A stretch of DNA of 64,000 nucleotides from CBDHFQ01 sp965262565 (GTDB taxonomy: Bacteria; Bacteroidota; Bacteroidia; J057): positions 1 to 64,000 of the forward strand of contig CBDHFQ010000007.1 of assembly GCA_965262565.1 (NCBI GenBank), written 5' to 3'. This document shows, one piece after another, positions 33,835 through 41,706 of this stretch. The notes under the pieces were generated by a model that saw nothing but the letters and a program-made list of their open reading frames with translations, ran no database searches and was not told the origin of the DNA. A program made the translations under genes and the position numbers. Position 1 is the stretch's first letter, and each line of letters opens with the position of its first letter.

Positions 33835-34455
33835 TTATGGGTTTAACCTGGAACCCATGTTTTCCAACAGAGAGGCTAAAAAGCCTAACATTTTTCGATT
33901 TTCAGGTTTATTCATGCGTCTCATAAAACCAAATAATCCTAATTCCTGCCCTCCATTCTTTACCTCTACACTGGATTGATACGTATCCTGTAAGGCAAGG
34001 CCGAACATTTTCAACATGCTCCCTCCTACCTGGATCATCTTTTCGGGATCAGCACCTTCTTGAACCCATTTACCCATTTCCTGGTCCACCAGATTAGTCG
34101 TGTCTGCAACCACTTCTGGAAGCTGCTCACTAAATGCTACCAGAGCGTGAATCTGATCAAGGACCTTAGGCTCTGTGAGCTTTTCCAGTAATTTTACCAC
34201 TCCCGAAAAGCGCTCTTCCCAATAAATCCCTCTTTCCTGGGCCTTCCATGCCGCTGTATCAACAAAATCGGCTATGCTACTAACCTGATCCGGAGCCTGT
34301 TCAATAGCCACTGTCAGCTGCGCTAAACTTTCTTCAATTTTTTCCAGTCGGGATAACATTTTTCCCAGTGCTTCAAGCGTCTGTTCATTACTTAAGGCTT
34401 CTTTTATCGCTTGGGCATTTTTCGAATCTGGCAGTTTAATTGTTATGTCACTCAT
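33835..34455 (-). CDS. DUF1641 protein associated with sulfide oxidation
   Basis: The 206-residue soluble helical protein carries the DUF1641 pattern: long amphipathic helices early on (LEALGKMLSRLEKIEESLAQ), and the conserved C-terminal part LGLFGFMRRMNKPENRKMLG followed by FLASLLENMG. DUF1641 proteins are usually encoded next to sulfide:quinone or similar FAD/NAD oxidoreductases or formate dehydrogenases and may act as partner subunits. Here it follows the SQR-like gene by ten bases in the same transcript. Biochemical role unknown. Confidence 0.9.
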   Translation of the reverse strand: MSDITIKLPDSKNAQAIKEALSNEQTLEALGKMLSRLEKIEESLAQLTVAIEQAPDQVSSIADFVDTAAWKAQERGIYWEERFSGVVKLLEKLTEPKVLDQIHALVAFSEQLPEVVADTTNLVDQEMGKWVQEGADPEKMIQVGGSMLKMFGLALQDTYQSSVEVKNGGQELGLFGFMRRMNKPENRKMLGFLASLLENMGSRLNP

Positions 34456-34465
34456 AGCTATTCTG

Positions 34466-35662
34466 TTAAGCAGTTCCTTTTAAAATTTTGTTCCAATACA
34501 TCCATGGTAAGACATTTTTCTTCAATTGATACATGCTGAAACGCTCCTGAGCCTGATCAAAAGGAAAACTTTCTGTTGGAACATTATTGTAGTCAAATTC
34601 TGCAAGTATTAATTTACCGACACCCGTTACTAAAGGACAAGAGCCATAACCATTATAAGATTGAGGTAGTGGTTGTTTTTGAATCTGTGCCAATAAATTT
34701 TCTACCAGTACGGGAGCTTGTTTTCTGATAGCAGCACCTGTCTTCGCATTAGGTGTACTAGTAGCATCACCAATACCAAAAATATTAGGATAATTTACAT
34801 GCTGTAAAGAGTGTTTATGGACATTAACCCATCCTGCTTCATTAGCTAAGGGGCTAGACTTAATGAAATCCGGAGCACTTTGGGGAGGAGTTATATGAAT
34901 CATATCGAATGATTTTTGTACTAATTCCGTGCTACCATCCTCCTTCGTCACTTTAAATATGGCTTCTTTATTATTCCCATCAATTTTCACCAAATCATGT
35001 CTGAAATTTAGCTTTATCCCATACCTTTCTACCACTTTCAACAGGGTCCTGGCATATTTTTTTACCCCGAAAATCACCTTACCTGCATTACAAAATTCCA
35101 CATTACAACGTGAAAGAATCCCCTTCCGCATAAATTGATCAGATGCCAAATACATGATCTTCTGTGGCGCTCCACCACATTTTACAGGAGTACCCGGACT
35201 TGTAAATAAAGCAGTTCCTCCTTTAAAAGACCGAATTGTTTCCCAAGTGTATGGTGCTATGTCATAATGGTAATTACTGGTAACTCCATTTTTACCTAAA
35301 GTAGCTTCCAGCCCCTCTACCTTGTGCCAATCTAATTGGATTCCTGGAGCAACAACCATATAATCGTAAGTAATGCCCCCATTCCCTTTAGTATAAACCT
35401 GGTGCTGTTCAGGATCAAATCCAGTAGCAGCATCCTGAATCCACTTTATCTCATCCGGCATCACATCAGCTTGTTTGCGTCGCGTTTCGGTAACATCAAA
35501 CTGACCTCCTCCGACTAAGGTCCAGGCAGGTTGGTAATAATGATATTCCGCCGGATCTATAATCGCAATTTCCAGCGAAGGTTGTTTACGTAGTAGTTGG
35601 GAGGCTACTGATATACCAGCATTTCCTCCGCCTACGATCAAAATCTGATAATGTGTCTGCAT
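34466..35662 (-). CDS. Sulfide:quinone oxidoreductase-like flavoprotein
   Basis: The 398-residue FAD enzyme would oxidise sulfide to polysulfide and pass electrons to quinone at the membrane. It has the FAD loop LIVGGGNAGISVASQL (8-23), YHYYQPAWTLVGGG (40-53), a second nucleotide segment, and FGIGDATSTPNAKTGAAIRKQ for FAD binding near the C-terminal third. Three cysteines, Cys162 (PVKCGGAPQK), Cys186 and Cys191, are candidates for the redox centre; another occurs in GYGSCPLVTG. The downstream DUF1641 gene and nearby persulfide dioxygenase and sulfite exporter genes support a sulfide-detoxifying role. A perfect GTAAC-N4-GTTAC palindrome lies 56 bases upstream. Confidence 0.9.
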   Translation of the reverse strand: MQTHYQILIVGGGNAGISVASQLLRKQPSLEIAIIDPAEYHYYQPAWTLVGGGQFDVTETRRKQADVMPDEIKWIQDAATGFDPEQHQVYTKGNGGITYDYMVVAPGIQLDWHKVEGLEATLGKNGVTSNYHYDIAPYTWETIRSFKGGTALFTSPGTPVKCGGAPQKIMYLASDQFMRKGILSRCNVEFCNAGKVIFGVKKYARTLLKVVERYGIKLNFRHDLVKIDGNNKEAIFKVTKEDGSTELVQKSFDMIHITPPQSAPDFIKSSPLANEAGWVNVHKHSLQHVNYPNIFGIGDATSTPNAKTGAAIRKQAPVLVENLLAQIQKQPLPQSYNGYGSCPLVTGVGKLILAEFDYNNVPTESFPFDQAQERFSMYQLKKNVLPWMYWNKILKGTA

Positions 35663-35717
35663 TCGAATAGTAGTTACTTGTTACTATATAATTTAATAAC
35701 TTTCAATAAGATACCTT

Positions 35718-35731
35718 GTAACAATTGTTAC
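35718..35731. promoter_or_regulatory. Palindrome GTAACAATTGTTAC upstream of the SQR-like gene
   Basis: This perfect 14-bp palindrome lies in the divergent region between the SQR-like and MBOAT-like genes. The same GTAAC-N4-GTTAC form occurs upstream of the TauE gene and, less exactly, upstream of the persulfide dioxygenase gene. A Crp/Fnr regulator encoded in the cluster is the natural candidate to bind it. Half-site copies (GTTAC-TT-GTTAC) lie closer to the start, at about 35673-35684. Confidence 0.55.
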
Positions 35732-35833
35732 GCACATATAAAGTATAGTAGATATCTCATAACAGAATAGATCATTTACAGTAATGAATACACTAGAAGA
35801 GAAGCCTTTTAACATAATATTAGGAAATGATCG

Positions 35834-36316
35834 ATGAGTAGACCTCCTTATAGAATTTATGAGCGAAAAAAGATGGGACCATCACCAAACTCCTTATCTG
35901 GAATATCATATATGTTAAAGAGATCTTTCTTTGCAGATACTTTTGGTACTTTCTGGAAAAATTGGAATCCGCTTTTCTCGTATTATCTACTATATTTTTG
36001 CTATCGACCTCTGAGAACCATATTTCCTCACTCTCTAAGTATCATCTTTACTTTTGCCGTAAGTGGATTTATTCATGACCTAGCTGCTTCTATGATCCGC
36101 CTCAACATCATTTGCTTGTTTACGCCAACTTTTACGCTATTTGGGATTTATATTATAATAGAAAATTTTTTAGACTGGAACATCAACTCTTCATTTATCT
36201 GGCTAAAGCCTATTTATCATGTATTCTTAATCGTAGGTATGTTTTTTACCGCAAAATATATGATGTCTTTTTTGTCCACAATGCTTGCAAATAATTTTCT
36301 CACAATAACAATATAA
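35834..36316 (+). CDS. Short MBOAT-like membrane acyltransferase
   Basis: The 160-residue protein has about four membrane helices. The part FFADTFGTFWKNWNPLFSYY followed by LLYFCYRPLR and FTFAVSGFIHDLAA corresponds to the core of membrane-bound O-acyltransferases, in which the Trp/Asn region and the His in SGFIHD form the active site. Full-length MBOAT proteins have 400-500 residues; short versions of this kind occur in Bacteroidota, so it need not be a fragment. A start at 35873 (MGPSPNSLS) is possible. It is divergent from the SQR gene and may respond to the same operator, which is inference. Confidence 0.55.
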   Translation: MSRPPYRIYERKKMGPSPNSLSGISYMLKRSFFADTFGTFWKNWNPLFSYYLLYFCYRPLRTIFPHSLSIIFTFAVSGFIHDLAASMIRLNIICLFTPTFTLFGIYIIIENFLDWNINSSFIWLKPIYHVFLIVGMFFTAKYMMSFLSTMLANNFLTITI

Positions 36317-36390
36317 TGTTTATTTACAATTATTTACTAAAGAGGAATTATCTGGACTCATCATTATCCTTTCATATGCTGTATTTTGTA

Positions 36391-36432
36391 AAAAAAATAA
36401 GGAGAAATCACTTATTTGATCTCTCCTTTTTT
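36391..36432. terminator. Bidirectional terminator between MBOAT-like and persulfide dioxygenase genes
   Basis: The stem AAGGAGA / TCTCCTT is flanked by an A-run (36390-36397) on the left and TTTTTT on the right, so it can serve both convergent transcripts (genes ending at 36316 and 36465). Confidence 0.75.
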
Positions 36433-36464
36433 AAGAAACTTGCGAGCCTTCCAGATCAGTTAAA

Positions 36465-37874
36465 TTACTTAGAATTTGAAGCACAAGCAAAATCTGTCGT
36501 AGGAATATTGGTACTTTTTATTGCCTTTATTCCTCCTTCTACATTAATTATTTCGTGATATCCTCTTGACTTCAATATGGAACCGGCTATGACTGACCTA
36601 TATCCACTTCCACAATGCAAGAAGAAGATTTTTTCCTGAGGGAATTTTGCCATATGTTCATTGATAAAACTCAATGGAATATTCATAGCTCCTTCCACCC
36701 GCTCAGAATTATATTCACTCTCTTTCCTTACATCCACTACTACGGTTTCTGCATCCATTCTTTCGGCCAGGTATGCCGCCGATTCAGAAGGAAGATTATC
36801 AGTCTCTTTTCCTGCATCTTTCCAGGCATTGATCCCTCCCGACAAATATCCCAATACATGGTCGAATCCTACTCTTGCTAAACGCGTTACCGCTTCCTCT
36901 TCTCTTCCGTCAGGAGCAACTAACAAAATGGGTTGTGCTACATCCTTAATCAACGCTCCGGTCCAGGGAGCAAAATCTCCGTCAAGTCCGATGAAAATCG
37001 CATTAGGGATATGAGATATTACAAAATCATCTTTATGGCGAACGTCTAGTACAATAGCTCCTGCCTCATTAGCTATTAACTCGAATTCCTCCGGGTTTAA
37101 TTGGCGTAATCCTTGTTCCAACACATCATCAATGCTGGCATATCCTTCTTTATTCAGTTTAACGTTCAAAGGAAAATACTGTGGAGGCGGTAATAATCCA
37201 TCTGTTACTTCTTTCACAAACTCCTCTTTCGTCATATCATTTCTTAAAGCGTAGTTAACCTTTTTCTGATTACCTAGCGAATCTACCGTTTGCTTCATCA
37301 TGTTTTTCCCACAGGCAGACCCCGCTCCATGCGCCGGATAAACGATCACTTCATCCGCTAAAGGCATAATTTTGTCTCTCAAACTATCGTAAAGGGTTTC
37401 AGCTAATTTTTCCTGAGTTAAATCGGCTGCAATTTGTGCCAAATCCGGACGTCCTACATCTCCTAGAAACAGGGTATCTCCTGTAAAAATAGCGTAGTCC
37501 TTTCCCAGCTCATCCCTCAATAAATACGTAGTACTCTCCATGGTATGACCTGGTGTGTGAAGCACTTTAAACGTTACTTCTCCCAACGTTATTTCCTCTC
37601 CATCCTTAGCAATATATGCCTCAAAACTTGGGGTCGCTGTGGGGCCATAAATAATTTTTGCTCCAGTCTTTTCAGCCAATGTCAAGTGCCCACTTACAAA
37701 ATCTGCATGAAAATGCGTTTCAAAGATATATTTTATCGTTGCACCCGCTTTCCTGGCCTTATCAATATATGGCTGAACTTCTCTTAATGGATCAATAATG
37801 GCAACTTCTCCATCACTTTCTATATAGTAAGCCCCTTGAGCCAAACATCCAGTATAAATTTGTTCTACTATCAT
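36465..37874 (-). CDS. Persulfide dioxygenase-like MBL-fold protein with two rhodanese domains
   Basis: The 469-residue protein starts with a metallo-beta-lactamase domain: THFHADFVSGH (53-63), HTPGHTMEST, and FTGDTLFLGDVGRPDL, then VYPAHGAGSACG. The HxHxDxxSGH and GDVGRPDL motifs are those of ETHE1-type glutathione persulfide dioxygenases, with mononuclear iron. Two rhodanese domains follow (about 265-360 and 370-460). The second has the active Cys421 in FFLHCGSGYRS; the first has LLVAPDGRE at the equivalent loop, without Cys, and is probably structural. It would convert sulfane sulfur to sulfite and transfer sulfur, linking SQR to the TauE exporter. Confidence 0.92.
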   Translation of the reverse strand: MIVEQIYTGCLAQGAYYIESDGEVAIIDPLREVQPYIDKARKAGATIKYIFETHFHADFVSGHLTLAEKTGAKIIYGPTATPSFEAYIAKDGEEITLGEVTFKVLHTPGHTMESTTYLLRDELGKDYAIFTGDTLFLGDVGRPDLAQIAADLTQEKLAETLYDSLRDKIMPLADEVIVYPAHGAGSACGKNMMKQTVDSLGNQKKVNYALRNDMTKEEFVKEVTDGLLPPPQYFPLNVKLNKEGYASIDDVLEQGLRQLNPEEFELIANEAGAIVLDVRHKDDFVISHIPNAIFIGLDGDFAPWTGALIKDVAQPILLVAPDGREEEAVTRLARVGFDHVLGYLSGGINAWKDAGKETDNLPSESAAYLAERMDAETVVVDVRKESEYNSERVEGAMNIPLSFINEHMAKFPQEKIFFLHCGSGYRSVIAGSILKSRGYHEIINVEGGIKAIKSTNIPTTDFACASNSK

Positions 37875-37924
37875 ACGAATTACAATTTATGTTTGAAAGA
37901 TAGGTATTTTTGAAAATAGGTAGC

Positions 37925-37938
37925 ATTACTAATGTTAC
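37925..37938. promoter_or_regulatory. Imperfect GTAAC-N4-GTTAC-like site upstream of the persulfide dioxygenase gene
   Basis: ATTACTAATGTTAC lies 50 bases upstream of the start on the minus strand. It matches GTAAC-N4-GTTAC except at two positions in one half. It also forms part of the inverted repeat CATTA-C-TAATG. Weak alone, but its position supports a shared operator. Confidence 0.35.
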
Positions 37939-37965
37939 ATCTACCCTATAGCTTGTATGTCAGTA

Positions 37966-38760
37966 TTATAATACTGTCTCTTTAAGAATAATGAATATTC
38001 CCATAACTAAGATAAACCAACCGAAAACTTTCTTTAATTTTTGTGGGGCAATAAATCTCGTAGCGTATATTCCCAGGAACATTCCTCCAATAGAAAAAGC
38101 AGTGAACACTCCTAAAAATGCCCAATCTATTGCCTGGCCTGACCCCACATCTCCTAAAAACCCTATTAAGCTTTTTACGGCAATAATGACTAAGGATGTC
38201 CCTACAGCCATTTTAATAGGAAGCCCTACAAGTAATACCAATGCAGGCACAATTAAAAATCCTCCCCCTGCTCCTACAATCCCCGTTACCACTCCTACCA
38301 CTAAGCCTTCCAGCATAATAAGAGAAACATTCAAGGATTTTTTAGTTGCTTTACTATCTTTTTTTCTCCCTTTAATCATAGTGCCTGCAGCTAATACCAT
38401 GATGAATCCAAAAAACACCATGATGGCAATTCGCTTCGTTATCTGAAATGCTCCTAAAGAAAAGATTTCTTCCGGGATAGCTGGGACTAAATAATATCTT
38501 GTAAGAAACACAGCAATTAAGGAAGGAATAGCGAATACAATCCCAGTTTTCCAAGCAACAAGACCTTCTGCATGCTTTCTCCACGCTCCGACCATAGCAG
38601 ATGCACCGACCACAAACAAAGAGTAAGCTGTTCCTAACACAGGTTCAATTCCTACTACATAGACCAGAATAGGGACCGTAAGAATAGATCCTCCCCCTCC
38701 TAATAGTCCTAGCGTAAAGCCCATTATTATTGCTAATAAATATCCTATGATTAGTTCCAT
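37966..38760 (-). CDS. TauE/SafE family sulfite exporter-like permease
   Basis: I use the ATG giving MELIIGYLLAIIMGFTLGLL; the open frame extends 27 residues further, but that part is hydrophilic and contains the putative operator. The 264-residue protein has about eight membrane helices and the family repeats LGLLGGGGSILTVPIL (near 18-33) and GIVGAGGGFLIVPALVLL (in the second half). TauE/SafE proteins export sulfite, sulfoacetate or related anions. Placed between the persulfide dioxygenase and the Crp/Fnr regulator, it most likely removes sulfite formed during sulfide detoxification. Confidence 0.92.
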   Translation of the reverse strand: MELIIGYLLAIIMGFTLGLLGGGGSILTVPILVYVVGIEPVLGTAYSLFVVGASAMVGAWRKHAEGLVAWKTGIVFAIPSLIAVFLTRYYLVPAIPEEIFSLGAFQITKRIAIMVFFGFIMVLAAGTMIKGRKKDSKATKKSLNVSLIMLEGLVVGVVTGIVGAGGGFLIVPALVLLVGLPIKMAVGTSLVIIAVKSLIGFLGDVGSGQAIDWAFLGVFTAFSIGGMFLGIYATRFIAPQKLKKVFGWFILVMGIFIILKETVL

Positions 38761-38794
38761 GTCAGCAATATCATCTTCTTCATCCAAAAATGAA

Positions 38795-38808
38795 GTAACA
38801 GAAGTTAC
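38795..38808. promoter_or_regulatory. Palindrome GTAACAGAAGTTAC upstream of the TauE gene
   Basis: Perfect inverted half-sites GTAAC and GTTAC, four bases apart, located 35 bases upstream of the chosen TauE start and 45 bases after the Crp/Fnr gene's stop. Same spacing and half-sites as the palindrome upstream of the SQR-like gene. Confidence 0.55.
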
Positions 38809-38852
38809 TCTTAGCTTACAGTAGTGGTAATTGCCAGACAAAAACTAACTTT

Positions 38853-39512
38853 TCAGGTGCTAACCAATTCGCTTATCACTACCTGATTCCTATCCTGGAC
38901 AATTTTTCCATCCATCTGTAGTTTCTTCATCAGTCTGCTAATAACTACCCTTGAAGTGTTCATTTCCAGGGCTATCTGATGGTGCGTAATTTTAAGAGAA
39001 GAGCTGTTATTGATAAATGCTTTATCTCGGAGATATTTATACAAACGCTCTCCTAAATTTTTAAAGGCCAGATTATCAATCACTTCTAGCATTTCATTCA
39101 GCCTGTTATTATAACTATCAAAGACAAAACTTCTCCAGGAAGCATATTTAACAATCCATTGCTCCATCCGCTCTATTCTGATAAGTACCAAACGTGTTAA
39201 CTCTTCCGCCACCACTCTAATCTTACTCTTTGCCTTATTTAAACAACATTGAAGCGTCATAGCACAAGTATCTTTTTTTTCCAGGTAATACAGTAGTAAT
39301 TCGCTTCCGTCATCATGTTCAGTCATCACTTTTAAAGAACCTGACAAAATGAGTGGAAAATATTTGATTTCCATTCCTACATCGATCAATTCTTCATCTA
39401 CGGCAAATTCTCTGTATTCCCCTTCCCGCGAAATCTCTTTAATTAATTCCGGTTCAAATAAATATTTGTACTGCTGGTCAATTAATTCTTTAGCTACCAT
39501 ATGGTCCTTCAT
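38853..39512 (-). CDS. Crp/Fnr family transcriptional regulator
   Basis: The 219-residue protein has an N-terminal cyclic-nucleotide-binding-like beta-barrel (FAVDEELIDVGMEIKYFPLI, SGSLKVMTEHDDGSELLLYY) and a C-terminal winged helix with KITHHQIALEMNTSRVVISR as the recognition helix region (about 174-193). A Cys pair in CAMTLQCCLN (around residues 82-89) and a lone position suggest possible thiol or sulfur sensing, but not an iron-sulfur cluster. It is upstream of TauE on the same strand and is the likely regulator of the sulfide cluster through the GTAAC-N4-GTTAC palindromes; that is inference from proximity. Confidence 0.9.
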   Translation of the reverse strand: MKDHMVAKELIDQQYKYLFEPELIKEISREGEYREFAVDEELIDVGMEIKYFPLILSGSLKVMTEHDDGSELLLYYLEKKDTCAMTLQCCLNKAKSKIRVVAEELTRLVLIRIERMEQWIVKYASWRSFVFDSYNNRLNEMLEVIDNLAFKNLGERLYKYLRDKAFINNSSSLKITHHQIALEMNTSRVVISRLMKKLQMDGKIVQDRNQVVISELVST

Positions 39513-39582
39513 TATATCCTTATTAAAGGAGTTATTTATCTAAACAGTAATTTTAATATACGAGAATATGCTTACCGTCCTT

Positions 39583-40959
39583 TCAAGGTAAAGGAAAGTT
39601 TCGCTCCGCATCTTCCAGAATAAGTATCCAATCGTTTCCTCGACCACTCGTTGGAGGAGTATACACCTGAATAGCAAAGGTATTTCCCGTATGCACTTCA
39701 TGAGAAATTCCATATCTGGGATCATACCAGATAGTCTTGAGCTTTGTTGCTTGAATCCTATGTTGATCTACAGTGAAAGCTTGGCCTTCGGGAGAATAAA
39801 TAATGGCAAAGGATGCATCTAAAGAGATAGAAGCTCTCATTTTACGATGAATCTCGGTAGAACCTTGAAGAATGAGATCCTGATCGGGTTTCATTAAATG
39901 AAATGGCCTGGATTCGAATAAGCGTTTTACATATCTCATTTGAAAGGCTCCAGGATGATCTAAAGCTTCTTTCCAGCTAATCCTGGCACCTAATACAGGT
40001 GCTCGACTTGTATCCCACATTTGCCATACACTATTATGTCCGTAAGTATGTCCACAAGCCCCAGCCAGCATGGACCAATACGCCACTTGCCTGCAGTCTA
40101 TATCATTAAAGAAGTCCAATCTATTGGCCCCAGAAAAATAAAAGCCCGACGGAATTAATTCATATCTCGGTTCTCCATCCAACGTAGGTTTAATAGGGGT
40201 GAGTTGATAATCATGATCTACATATAGGCCATTATCCATCCCATGACCCGCATGAGAAGATTGAAACATATGAAAATCTAACCAATCTACCTCTTCTAGA
40301 TAATCTGAAGATCTTCCAGGACCACGAGGATGATACGTTATCAGATGATTTCCCTGATCTCCCTCCTCAATTCCATCCGCCATCGCATAAATGATCGAAC
40401 GCTCTTCTTCATTATTGATATGTTCATCACCTCCCAGAATCCAAATAATTTCTTTATCCTTGTATCGATTCCCCACATAGGTCCCAAAACTCCTGGCATT
40501 GGCTACATTGAAAATGTGTTCCCCTGAATTAGTAGTAGTCCAATACCTTCCCCAGGTAGGTAATAAACCTATCACCAATCCTAATTCGTTTGCTTTATCT
40601 ATAACGGCATCTACATGTTTAAAATACGCTTCTACCGGACGAAGCGGATCATTATCTATCAAAGGCACATCTCCATTGGCATTGGGATCTGTTAGTCCTC
40701 CTAATTGTGCTAATACCACTGCTTGAATCACCGTAAATCCTTTCTCTGCCCTGTTTTCCAAATAGTATTCAGCTTCCTCTATACTGAGTCGATGAAATAA
40801 TTCCCAGGCTGTATCCCCCAAATATAAAAAGGGAGTACCATCTTCTTTCTCTAAATACCTTCCATTCTCGCTTACTTGAAGAAATTGAGCACAAAGGACA
40901 TGTGAGTAAATAAAATATCCGATCAGAATGATACGCCAGCAACAAGGAAAGAATTTCAT
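39583..40959 (-). CDS. GH140-like apiosidase-type glycoside hydrolase (DUF4038)
   Basis: The 458-residue secreted protein has a signal peptide (to about residue 24, SHVLCAQ) followed by a beta/alpha-barrel with family motifs: FLYLGDTAWELFHRLSIEEA (near 44-63), GFTVIQAVVL, GLVIGLLPTWGRYW, IIWILGGDEH and HPRGPGRSSDYL. The C-terminal about 90 residues resemble the collagen-binding-like beta-sandwich attached to such enzymes. GH140 enzymes remove apiose from rhamnogalacturonan II; many DUF4038 relatives are uncharacterised. It is a single gene with no polysaccharide-utilisation SusC/D pair in the window. An acidic residue in GGDEH is a candidate catalytic residue. Confidence 0.88.
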   Translation of the reverse strand: MKFFPCCWRIILIGYFIYSHVLCAQFLQVSENGRYLEKEDGTPFLYLGDTAWELFHRLSIEEAEYYLENRAEKGFTVIQAVVLAQLGGLTDPNANGDVPLIDNDPLRPVEAYFKHVDAVIDKANELGLVIGLLPTWGRYWTTTNSGEHIFNVANARSFGTYVGNRYKDKEIIWILGGDEHINNEEERSIIYAMADGIEEGDQGNHLITYHPRGPGRSSDYLEEVDWLDFHMFQSSHAGHGMDNGLYVDHDYQLTPIKPTLDGEPRYELIPSGFYFSGANRLDFFNDIDCRQVAYWSMLAGACGHTYGHNSVWQMWDTSRAPVLGARISWKEALDHPGAFQMRYVKRLFESRPFHLMKPDQDLILQGSTEIHRKMRASISLDASFAIIYSPEGQAFTVDQHRIQATKLKTIWYDPRYGISHEVHTGNTFAIQVYTPPTSGRGNDWILILEDAERNFPLP

Positions 40960-41706
40960 ACAAGAGATTTAATTTTTTAGTCGTTGGTTACTTCCTTAAG
41001 CACATATTGAAAATATCTAAAATTTTTGAGAGATCTTCGAAGAGTTTGTAAGGATTAAAGTACTGCTAATAATCCATTCGCAACTCTTTATTGTATAATT
41101 CCAGGAATGACCAGATTGTCCCGTCATTCCACATCCATATATCTTAGAGATAGGCTCCTGTTTACTATCGTTAAACATCTGACATACGATCGCTTCTCCT
41201 TATTTCCTGTACATCCTAAAAAAAATTTTCCAATAATCATCAATGCCAAATACCTTTTTAGCTTTTTCCAGCCTATAATCACCCTAAACCATAGGCGAAT
41301 GTTTAAATATATTCATAAATATTCCCTTTACACTCTCATAAGTGCTAGTTCCTATTCCCCAGGCATTCATTTCTCGAATATAGTATTTTTGGGAATAATA
41401 TAAGAAAATCATCATTTAAGCAGGAAGCTTATAGCCTTGTCTCAAGAAATAATTAACAGGAAAAAACAAGTAGATCTTTACTGCAAATCAGTAAAAGAAT
41501 AAGTAAGTTCTCTCTCAATATATTTAAATTATCTTCGAACATTTTAATACATTAAACATAATGGTTAAAGTTCTTAATTCAATTTATCTACTCATGAACT
41601 CAAATTGACCAAATATACACGACATATGCATTTATCAATTGAATTTACCGATATTCAAAAGTTCATAGAATTATTAGTTTTTTCCCTGTAAGTATTTTTT
41701 GCTGTA
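40960..41706. other. 747-base intergenic region, no convincing gene
   Basis: The region is AT-rich. A 98-codon frame at 41107-41403 lacks any recognisable pattern and looks accidental. One inverted repeat is present, GGAATGAC / GTCATTCC at 41104-41130 with an 11-base loop and no T-run, of unknown meaning. Promoters of the divergent GH140-like and M48 genes must lie here, but none could be called. Confidence 0.6.

Noticed and set aside
41107..41403. 98-codon plus-strand frame between GH140 and M48 genes
   Set aside because: Low-complexity, no recognisable motif, and no neighbouring signals; probably accidental in AT-rich DNA.
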